DNA of 5,735 nt from Bacteroidota bacterium. Its GTDB lineage: Bacteria > Bacteroidota > Bacteroidia > NS11-12g > UBA955. The stretch spans positions 1 through 5,735 of the forward strand of contig VMCP01000045.1 in assembly GCA_008081305.1 (NCBI GenBank). The letters are read 5' to 3'. A program made the translations under genes and the position numbers. Shown one piece after another: positions 1 to 5,735 of the stretch. The number at the start of each line of letters is the position of its first letter. The stretch's first letter is position 1. A model generated the notes under the pieces. It was not told the origin of the DNA. It did no database searches and saw nothing but the letters and a program-made list of their open reading frames with translations.

Positions 1-81
1 AACCAACCCAGAGAATTTCAAGAAGAAAGAAAATAAAAAATGAATAATAAAGGAATAAAACAATTTGGAGGAACGAGGGCT

Positions 82-112
82 TTTGTCAACTGCCCCGAAT
101 CCTTTATTTTTG
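82..112 (+). promoter_or_regulatory. Predicted Bacteroidota-type promoter (-33 TTTG, -7 TATTTTTG)
   Basis: TTTG at 82-85 and TATTTTTG at 105-112 are separated by 19 bases. This matches the known Bacteroidota housekeeping consensus, TTTG or TTG then about 17-23 bases then TAnnTTTG, in every fixed base. Transcription would start at about 116-119, leaving an A-rich leader of about 23-26 bases before the ATG at 142. The match is seen directly; activity is inferred. It lies inside the longer open frame that begins at 40, which argues against translation from 40. Confidence 0.7.
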
Positions 113-141
113 AACGATTGCAATCAAAAGAAACAGCACGT

Positions 142-219
142 ATGAAAGGATTTTCTAGTCTTTTAAAAGCCCTAACCCTCATGTTGGTGGCTTTGTTTTC
201 TTCTCAAGCGGCAACTGCC
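142..219 (+). other. Sec signal peptide of the PKD surface protein
   Basis: Residues 1-26 have the classic three-part form: a short basic start (MKGFSSLLK), a hydrophobic core (ALTLMLVALF), and a small-residue cleavage region ending in ATA before QN. Cleavage is predicted after A26. The first cysteine is C29, not at the +1 position, and there is no lipobox, so signal peptidase I is expected rather than lipoprotein processing. This signal is the main protein-level reason to start translation at 142. Confidence 0.88.
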
Positions 220-3200
220 CAAAACTGTGTGATTACTTACAGTGGTTCTCCTTGTGTGGGAACACCGATCACATTCACAGGTTCAGCGGCAGGAACTACG
301 CACGAGTGGACATTCACCGACGGTGGTACGGATTACACGACCACGGGTTCGTTGAATATCAATTACGCTTTTAAAACAGCGGGTAAAAACAAGGTAACAT
401 ACAAGACTACCATTAACGGTCAGCCTTGTGAGTCTACTATTGATATCGAGATCAAGGAAAAACCTGATATTTTCCTCTACATCACGAAACTTGATACGCA
501 GTGTTTTGAAAATAACTTGTTCTGTTTTAGAGATAGTACGACCAATCCCAATGGTGCAAAAATTGCGAATACCAAGTATGTAGTATCCGATGGTCAGTTG
601 TTTGAATACGACTTCCCACCATCTAGCATGCCAAACGACCTTTGTTTCTCAATTAAAGACGTACGAGGAGGTTCTTTTGATTTATATGTAGAAACTACGG
701 ATGAAAACGGTTGTACGGATACTCAAAATTTAAAAGGTGCCGTTTATGTTCGGGAGAAAATTGGTGCTGCATTTACCAGTAATAAACCAGTGAAGTGTGA
801 TTCTGTAATGGCCACATTCAGAAATATTAGCCGGATCAACAAAGGTGCGGTAGACAGCATGTGGTGGTATTGGGGCGATGGTACAATCGACGTTGGATCT
901 GATCCTATTTCAGACGATATGTGGGGTCCAACCATTGATAAATGGTTTTACGGTCAAGGGGTGTATAACTCTAAGTTAATACTCAAAACAAAAGATGGTT
1001 GTATGGATAGTTTCAAAATGAAGGCCGCAGCAACTGTTTTTGCATCAGAGGTTAAAATTATTGCAAATCGTGATTCTACTTGTATTTCAGATCCGGAAGT
1101 AGAATTTAGAGTTGATATAGTGCCTCAAGGGGTTAATGGTTTTTTATGGACGTTCGGTGATCCGAATTCTGGTCCGGAAAACATCAACTTCAGAACATGG
1201 ACGCCTGCCCACAGTTTTACGGGTCTTGGGCCTTTCCTGATTACATTAGATTATAACCACCCAATTTGTGGTGTGCGACGTGTTTTTGATACAATTATCA
1301 TCCTCGGACCTCAGTCAACCGTTGACGTGGCAGGAGACAGAATTCCGGACTGGCAGATATTCCAGTGCCCTAAGGATGTAATGGATACCGTCTTCTTTAG
1401 AAACTACTCTACGTTCTATCACAACGATAATGACTTTACCGATGATGACAGTACCTTCTATAAAAATGGAACCAGTGCATTGGGCCATAACTTCCAAGAA
1501 GTTAATGGTGCTTGGGTGTGGATTCCACCGGTGAGGCGTGAACGTAATGAGAATGGAGATTCAACGGTTTACACAGGTTCGGGTAATTTGATGCCTGGTG
1601 CATTTAATGATCCATTTAAAAGGGAGCGTATATGTGCTACTCGTCTTTGGGACTTCGGAGATAATTTCGCTTCTCAGTGTACTACAGATGTGTTGAATAA
1701 CAAGAATGTTACGGTCAACTGTAATTTCTCGCGCGATACCATTCCGTTCCACTATTATCGTTCATGGGATTTGATCATGTTGTCAGATTTCAAGATGGCG
1801 CCTATGGAAGACGCATTGTTCATCGATAGTAATGGTATTTGTATTCGTGTACCGGTTTGGCCAGATAGTATGTTCTATATTATTGAGGATACCATTGTGG
1901 CTATTCCGCCGACTGCTGCGGATAGTGCCACCTACAAGAGTAGTGGTATCAAAGGAACAACAAGCTGGAGACTTGAAAAGAAATTCGGAGGAAAGGGAGA
2001 AAGGTTTATTGAGGAATTTGTTAGGGTGCGATTAGGTTCCGGAGATTCGGCCTATTTGGGTAGAGAAAATGGAGGATCAGCAAATTTGGTGACAGGTCCG
2101 CTTGATACGTTGATGAGTCCGAAAGATATTATTTATCTACGGAGTGAATCTGATTCGGTCACATTCCTATATACTGTTCACCTTAAGAAAGACACCTTGC
2201 CAGTTAATCTGTACAAGATTCGTGAGGCCAAAGGTGAGGCCCCTAACATACTAGACAGTTTCAAGAGAATTCCAAACGGAATACCGGGATATAATTATAT
2301 CATAGATTACGAACGTTTCCGTTCCTTGTATTATGCGAGAATCCCTTCATGTAATAATGTAAGATTGAAGCATGAAGATACTTGTCATCCATTGCAATGT
2401 GAGAGTGAGGCTATTCGTCAGGTTGTAATGATGCACGCTAACGCCGGAGGTGTGGGTAGTGGATTAATCAAGGATGCAATCGAGTGTTTGGGTAACAGAA
2501 ACCCAACATATGGTGTGACGTTTATTTTGAGCGACTTGAAACCTGGTTGTTCTTTCACAGAACTACAAATCAATTACGATACGTTCTGTGATCCTAATGG
2601 ATGGACATCTCTAAGTTCATTGAGTCCAGGTGGTCGTCCTGTGGCACCGCCACCGCCGCCACCTTATTGGGACGGAACAAACAGTGGTAATCCTAATCCT
2701 GGTTATAATGCAAAAGGAAATCCCGGTAGTCGATACTCAACCTATTACATGGGTAAACCTTGTAACGATTCAACGGGTTGTGTAACCGTCGGGGTAATCG
2801 TGGGTAACGGAGTACAAAGACCAGGAGGTAGTGCCGCAAATCGTCCCTTGTGTAACGATACGCATTACTACGATAACTTTGCATGTTTCCCTAGAATTGA
2901 CCCTTCATTTGAAGTCTTGAATCATGTAAAGAATGATAATGGCGACTACAAGATTTGTAAGTGGGATCCAATCATTGCTCGTTTTACAACCAATAACTTT
3001 ACAAAACTGGATGAAATTGGATCATTGCGTTGGGATCTACAAACTGGAAATGCAGGTCCAGACTACGCGAATTTCTCTTCTAGCTTTATTCAGGAGGATA
3101 TATACCGTTACAAGAAGTTTGATAAACCAACAGTGTTACCTGATGGTCGTGTAACAAATCCGGATTACTTGTATAATTATATTGTTCAAACAAGAGGTTA

Positions 3201-5679
3201 CGAGAATCCAGTACAAACGCCATGTACCAATATATGGAATGATGGTAATGCTGTAATAACGTCTGGCCCAGATACCATTTACACCGCTGAGATTAGAGAT
3301 TACGTACAAGCGGCTGATGTATCGAAAGTTTGGGATAGAATTAAAGAAAGACTGGATGCTGCCGGATTTGATCCATTTGCCTTAGCCGATACCACCATTG
3401 CTAAGATGATATGGAACGATACGGGTATTATTGGTCAGCCTTCAACTGGGGCTTACGGTTGTTTGGATACTGCAGGTTACGGTAGAGACATCGAATTCTA
3501 CTACATTCCAAATAAGGATTCAATGACCATTCTACATTTCCGTGATACAACTATTGCACCAACAGATACAGTTGAAGCATTTGGAACCCAATACAACGCT
3601 TACACTTTTGTGCCACGTTTTGCTGGTAGATATATTCTCTCGGTATCGATGCGTTCAGAAGATGGTGAGTGTGATGATGTTGCGGCAGAACCATTTATAG
3701 TTGGGTTTGCGATGTTCATGGATAAATTCACAGATTCCATTGTATGTCAAGATCAGGGTGAGTCATTAGAAATTGCGCCTGATTATAGATACTTCTCTAC
3801 GGACCCAGATAACTTCGGTACTTGGGATCCTAATTACTTCTGGAATCAAGGTCCTTTAGCTACAGGATACGACTATTGGAAAGATCCAGATCGTATTGCT
3901 GCTCGTTTGCAAGGTGATACCAATAAAGAGTTCCGTACCCGTTGGGATTGGAGCATGGAAGACGACGATCCGAGCGATGCAAATACCATATTCGGTAATT
4001 CCCCTTATGGTGGTGTCGGTACGGGTAGTATGAGTAATCCTTGGGTTCAATTAGGAGGAGGTAGTGACCTTTACTACAAAAACGACTCTGGAGTATTCAC
4101 CTTCCGTAATATCGCCGGTGACTCTACAGGATGTTTAGATACCGTAACCAAGCGTGTATTTATCTCTAGATTAGATATTGACTTCGGTCTAGGATTGGAA
4201 GTTCCAAGTTGTAACTCGATTATTGAGTTCTTTGATAGCTCCGTTCTTCACGACCCATGTAACTGGGCAATGAAGAACTGTTACGGTCCTACTCCAATGG
4301 AATGTGACTATATCAACAAGTACTTTATTGATTGGGGTGATGGATCAGATAACTACTATGAGAGAAATAGTAGTAGTGAACAAGGATTACCTGGTCGTAT
4401 TGCACACAAATACACCCGTAATGGATGGTTTAAGATTACCTACCGTTTGGAAACCGATCAAGGGTGTGGTGACACATTCGAGCGTTGGGTGAAAATACCT
4501 GGTCCTCGTCCAGCATTTGAATTCGCAGATAAAGCAGGTACTGAGGTGACGATTTGTGCAGGTGATAGCATCAAATTCAAGAATATGACCGATAGTGCTG
4601 GTATACAGTCAGATTGGACATGGTTCTTCGGAGACGGTGGCATCTTGAACGTTTCAGACACTTTTGTTACTCATACGTATGATCAAGCCGGTAGATACGA
4701 GGTTTACTTGCAGCAGTTCGATAGTTTGATTGTACCTCCGAATATTAAAAAGTTCTGTCCTGCAACATTCCCTGATACCCTTTCGGGCCAAGCTAAGTTT
4801 GTGATTACCGTTCTTCCTCGCGACTCCGTGAGAGGTTATATCGAGAAACCAGTCATTTGTCCTGGCGATAGTAACGTATTCGTTGATCAATCAGATACAA
4901 TTCTGAAATCCTACAAATGGAAGTTTGAGCACTATAGTGTTGAAGAAGGGAAATGGGTTGTAGACACAGTAACCACAGGAAATCAACGCTATGCGCGTAC
5001 TTTCGGTGATCCAGGTGTATACCGAGTGTCTCACTTTGCAGACTACGATCCAAATCACCCAAGACCATGGTGTCCTTCATTGATGGATACCCTAACCTTT
5101 ACGGTTGATTCGGTAGTAGCAAACTTCGATATTGATAGTACGCTTAAACCTGACTTTACATTTACTCGAACGGATATCAATGGAACAGAATGGCGTTGGG
5201 GCTTTGTTCACTTCCCTGAGGAAATGGATATGAGTACCATGTTGCCAATACAGTTTAAGGAAAACCTAAAATCTGATAAGCAAAAGGTTAAGTGGTCTTA
5301 CGATAGTTCTGGGGTTTACTGGGTATGTTTAATTGCGACAAACGCCTCAGGTTGTAGTGATACCTTATGTAAACCAGTGAATATTGATCTATTCATTAAT
5401 CTGGCCAACGTATTCACGCCTGGTGGTGATGGTTTTAATGACCAATTTAGGGTTCCTATTCAGGGGCATGACGTGTATGAAATACGCATATTTAACCGTT
5501 GGGGTGAGCGTGTATTCTACAGTGAAGATTCTAAGGTTCATTGGAACGGTAAAATCAATAACGATGGACCGGATGCACCTTCAGGGACATACTTCTATCA
5601 GTTGCAATATCGTTTCAAGGGTAAAGAGAAGATCAACCGTGTGAATGGCACGGTTAATTTGATACGACCCGCGAAATAA
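142..5679 (+). CDS. Giant secreted PKD-repeat surface protein with type IX secretion type B (CHU_C) sorting domain
   Basis: Predicted cell-surface or released protein of 1845 residues, probably an adhesin-like or structural protein; no catalytic motif was recognised. Domains in order (numbered from the ATG at 142): signal peptide 1-26; PKD-like domains about 28-107, 109-206, 207-304 (WYWGDG at 242-247) and 305-394 (WTFGD at 336-340); a fifth with a large insertion, about 395-540 (WDFGD at 503-507); a poorly recognisable central region, about 540-1190; PKD-like 1194-1344, 1345-1453 (IDWGDG at 1396-1401), 1454-1563 (WFFGDG at 1494-1499), 1564-1658 and 1659-1750; CHU_C sorting domain 1754-1845. 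The same frame is open from an ATG at 40, but that would place 34 non-hydrophobic residues before the signal peptide and start upstream of the predicted promoter at 82-112, so 142 is preferred. No Shine-Dalgarno precedes 142, as is usual in Bacteroidota. The frame is intact with a TAA stop, followed 16 bases later by a terminator. Export by the type IX system is inferred from the C-terminal domain. The ligand is unknown. Confidence 0.93.
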   Translation: MKGFSSLLKALTLMLVALFSSQAATAQNCVITYSGSPCVGTPITFTGSAAGTTHEWTFTDGGTDYTTTGSLNINYAFKTAGKNKVTYKTTINGQPCESTIDIEIKEKPDIFLYITKLDTQCFENNLFCFRDSTTNPNGAKIANTKYVVSDGQLFEYDFPPSSMPNDLCFSIKDVRGGSFDLYVETTDENGCTDTQNLKGAVYVREKIGAAFTSNKPVKCDSVMATFRNISRINKGAVDSMWWYWGDGTIDVGSDPISDDMWGPTIDKWFYGQGVYNSKLILKTKDGCMDSFKMKAAATVFASEVKIIANRDSTCISDPEVEFRVDIVPQGVNGFLWTFGDPNSGPENINFRTWTPAHSFTGLGPFLITLDYNHPICGVRRVFDTIIILGPQSTVDVAGDRIPDWQIFQCPKDVMDTVFFRNYSTFYHNDNDFTDDDSTFYKNGTSALGHNFQEVNGAWVWIPPVRRERNENGDSTVYTGSGNLMPGAFNDPFKRERICATRLWDFGDNFASQCTTDVLNNKNVTVNCNFSRDTIPFHYYRSWDLIMLSDFKMAPMEDALFIDSNGICIRVPVWPDSMFYIIEDTIVAIPPTAADSATYKSSGIKGTTSWRLEKKFGGKGERFIEEFVRVRLGSGDSAYLGRENGGSANLVTGPLDTLMSPKDIIYLRSESDSVTFLYTVHLKKDTLPVNLYKIREAKGEAPNILDSFKRIPNGIPGYNYIIDYERFRSLYYARIPSCNNVRLKHEDTCHPLQCESEAIRQVVMMHANAGGVGSGLIKDAIECLGNRNPTYGVTFILSDLKPGCSFTELQINYDTFCDPNGWTSLSSLSPGGRPVAPPPPPPYWDGTNSGNPNPGYNAKGNPGSRYSTYYMGKPCNDSTGCVTVGVIVGNGVQRPGGSAANRPLCNDTHYYDNFACFPRIDPSFEVLNHVKNDNGDYKICKWDPIIARFTTNNFTKLDEIGSLRWDLQTGNAGPDYANFSSSFIQEDIYRYKKFDKPTVLPDGRVTNPDYLYNYIVQTRGYENPVQTPCTNIWNDGNAVITSGPDTIYTAEIRDYVQAADVSKVWDRIKERLDAAGFDPFALADTTIAKMIWNDTGIIGQPSTGAYGCLDTAGYGRDIEFYYIPNKDSMTILHFRDTTIAPTDTVEAFGTQYNAYTFVPRFAGRYILSVSMRSEDGECDDVAAEPFIVGFAMFMDKFTDSIVCQDQGESLEIAPDYRYFSTDPDNFGTWDPNYFWNQGPLATGYDYWKDPDRIAARLQGDTNKEFRTRWDWSMEDDDPSDANTIFGNSPYGGVGTGSMSNPWVQLGGGSDLYYKNDSGVFTFRNIAGDSTGCLDTVTKRVFISRLDIDFGLGLEVPSCNSIIEFFDSSVLHDPCNWAMKNCYGPTPMECDYINKYFIDWGDGSDNYYERNSSSEQGLPGRIAHKYTRNGWFKITYRLETDQGCGDTFERWVKIPGPRPAFEFADKAGTEVTICAGDSIKFKNMTDSAGIQSDWTWFFGDGGILNVSDTFVTHTYDQAGRYEVYLQQFDSLIVPPNIKKFCPATFPDTLSGQAKFVITVLPRDSVRGYIEKPVICPGDSNVFVDQSDTILKSYKWKFEHYSVEEGKWVVDTVTTGNQRYARTFGDPGVYRVSHFADYDPNHPRPWCPSLMDTLTFTVDSVVANFDIDSTLKPDFTFTRTDINGTEWRWGFVHFPEEMDMSTMLPIQFKENLKSDKQKVKWSYDSSGVYWVCLIATNASGCSDTLCKPVNIDLFINLANVFTPGGDGFNDQFRVPIQGHDVYEIRIFNRWGERVFYSEDSKVHWNGKINNDGPDAPSGTYFYQLQYRFKGKEKINRVNGTVNLIRPAK
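223..1323 (+). other. N-terminal array of four PKD-like domains
   Basis: Residues about 28-394 divide into four Ig-like beta-sandwich units of about 80-100 residues. Units 3 and 4 carry the PKD hallmark (WYWGDG at 242-247, WTFGD at 336-340). Units 1 and 2 lack a clear W-x-(W/F)-G-D-G, so they are assigned from spacing and strand pattern only. Units 2 and 3 end with a G-C-x-D-(T/S) strand (C191, C287), and units 2-4 have an early cysteine (C121 or C128, C219, C314) that could pair with C191, C287 and C376. PKD arrays usually act as rigid spacers or binding modules in extracellular proteins; which role applies here is not visible. Domain limits are approximate. Confidence 0.72.
1324..1758 (+). 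other. PKD-like domain with large acidic insertion
   Basis: Residues about 395-539 hold the WDFGD core motif at 503-507, preceded by a beta-strand-like stretch with VFFRNYSTF (417-425). Between them lies an insertion of about 75 residues that begins with an unusually acidic stretch (NDNDFTDDDS, 428-437) and contains WVW and Asn/Gly-rich turns. An ordinary PKD unit is about 80-90 residues, so this one is clearly enlarged. The acidic run could bind calcium, but it is not a canonical DxDxDG loop. The C-terminal boundary is uncertain: strands such as YYRSWDLIML (538-547) may still belong to this unit. Confidence 0.5.
1759..3711 (+). other. Central region of about 650 residues, mostly unrecognised
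   Basis: Residues about 540-1190 could not be split into ordinary PKD units by eye. Visible elements are: beta-rich stretches rich in Asp, Ser and Thr (550-720); an apparently helical, Gly/Ala-containing segment around 754-785; a strand segment TFILSDLKPGC (793-803); a proline run PPPPPP (836-841) followed by a Gly/Asn/Pro linker to about 862; a cysteine-rich part (C874, C880 and others up to about 915); a possible PKD-like core RWDLQTG (963-969); a second apparent helix around 1055-1090; and a final beta-type stretch ending in GECDD (1175-1179). It may contain one or more diverged PKD-like folds with insertions, or a distinct binding domain. No enzymatic motif was recognised. Confidence 0.5.
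3721..4173 (+). other. PKD-like domain with acidic insertion
   Basis: Residues about 1194-1344 start with a B-strand-like cysteine segment (SIVCQDQGESL, C1202) and end with the recurring STGCLDT strand (C1331), the pattern of the other units in this protein. The expected W-x-(F/W)-G-D-G core appears only as RWDWSMEDDD (1267-1276), in which an acidic run replaces GDG. About 60 aromatic and Asn/Gly-rich residues lie between the first strand and this core, making the unit about 150 residues long. Assignment as PKD-like is by analogy with neighbouring units. Confidence 0.5.
4174..5391 (+). other. C-terminal array of four PKD-like domains
   Basis: Residues about 1345-1750 form four consecutive units. 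The first two have good cores (IDWGDG at 1396-1401; WFFGDG at 1494-1499, followed by THTYDQAGRYEVYL, a typical PKD closing strand). The third keeps the strand pattern (VICPGDS, then WKFE at 1593-1596) but has lost GDG. The fourth has WRWGF (1684-1688), then SYDSSGVYWVCL and ASGCSDT (C1738). Early and late cysteines could pair within units: C1357 with C1442, C1472 with C1539, C1573 with C1644. The array leads directly into the sorting domain, as is common in Bacteroidota surface proteins. Confidence 0.75.
5401..5676 (+). other. CHU_C / gliding motility-associated C-terminal (type B type IX sorting) domain
   Basis: Residues 1754-1845 carry the family's signature blocks in order: LANVFTPGGDGFNDQF (1754-1769), IRIFNRWGERVFY (1781-1793), WNGK (1801-1804), APSGTYFYQLQY (1811-1822) and a closing GTVNLIRP, two residues before the end. 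Family knowledge: such domains (Pfam CHU_C, TIGR04131) direct cargo to the type IX secretion system. Type B cargo, for example the SprB adhesin of Flavobacterium, typically needs a dedicated SprF/PorP-like outer-membrane partner. No such partner gene is in this window. The first block has G1761 where the usual sequence is FTPNGDG; the rest is intact, so it is probably functional. Confidence 0.93.
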
Positions 5680-5695
5680 TTAATATGGATCCAAT

Positions 5696-5725
5696 AAAAA
5701 GGCCGCTCATTGAGCGGCCTTTTTT
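5696..5725 (+). terminator. Strong intrinsic terminator
   Basis: An AAAAA run (5696-5700) is followed by the GC-rich inverted repeat GGCCGCTC (5701-5708) and GAGCGGCC (5712-5719), with a three-base loop ATT, then six T (5720-5725). The perfect 8-bp stem followed by a T-run is a classic Rho-independent terminator. The matching A-run upstream means it could also work for transcription from the opposite strand. It starts 16 bases after the stop codon, so the gene is the last, and probably only, one of its transcript. Confidence 0.93.
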
Positions 5726-5735
5726 ACGTTGATGA

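Noticed and set aside
1..39. A-rich flank as part of a gene or RNA
   Set aside because: It is too short to judge; no recognisable coding sequence, hairpin or promoter match was seen.
67..72. GGAGGA as a Shine-Dalgarno site
   Set aside because: No start codon lies within a workable distance downstream; the next in-frame ATG is at 142. Bacteroidota seldom use such sites.
40..141. ATG at 40 as the true start, giving 1879 residues
   Set aside because: The extra 34 residues precede a well-formed signal peptide and overlap a full promoter match; the A-rich context at 40 alone is weak evidence in an A-rich flank.
220..228. Lipoprotein processing at C29
   Set aside because: C29 is two residues after the predicted cleavage site and is preceded by AQN, which is not a lipobox.
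744..935. Minus-strand open frames of 60-78 codons, here and at 1315-1497, 1561-1752, 2693-2884, 3856-4050, 4458-4661, 4654-4890 and 4853-5080
   Set aside because: All lie wholly opposite the large gene, show no recognisable domain, signal or promoter, and are of the length expected by chance in antisense frames of a long gene.
1832..2035. Plus-strand open frames in other frames, here and at 2933-3154, 4304-4492 and 5384-5644
   Set aside because: They are fully inside the large gene, and their translations look like frame-shifted versions of it with no family resemblance. The last one overlaps the highly conserved sorting domain.
2647..2664. CCG/CCA repeat as a phase-variation tract
   Set aside because: It is only six codons and trinucleotide-based, so length changes would not shift the frame; there is no evidence of on/off switching.

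Overview
The window holds one very large gene on the + strand and its own transcription signals. The open frame runs from position 40 to 5679. The best-supported start is the ATG at 142, giving a protein of 1845 residues. It is a secreted, multidomain surface protein of the PKD-repeat type, with a C-terminal sorting domain of the 'gliding motility-associated C-terminal' (CHU_C, type IX secretion type B) family.

The organism is almost certainly a member of the Bacteroidota. Three signs agree: the C-terminal sorting domain is characteristic of that phylum; a textbook Bacteroidota promoter (TTTG, 19 bases, TATTTTTG) lies just before the signal peptide; and there is no Shine-Dalgarno sequence before the chosen start, only an A-rich leader. 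I cannot name the genus or order from the sequence.

Layout: 1-81, A-rich flank with no supported gene; 82-112, predicted promoter; 142-219, signal peptide; 223-1323, four PKD-like domains; 1324-1758, a fifth PKD-like domain carrying a large insertion; 1759-3711, a long central region with mostly unrecognised fold; 3721-4173, another PKD-like domain with an acidic insertion; 4174-5391, four PKD-like domains, two of them degenerate; 5401-5676, the type B sorting domain; 5696-5725, a strong intrinsic terminator. Promoter and terminator tightly frame the gene, so it looks like a single-gene transcription unit. Inferred route: Sec export through the inner membrane, folding in the periplasm with disulfides, then type IX export and display on, or release from, the cell surface. 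Its binding target cannot be read from the sequence.

I found no RNA gene, CRISPR array, mobile element or second protein-coding gene. The window does not show a multi-gene novel system; what is least explained is the roughly 650-residue central region of the protein.
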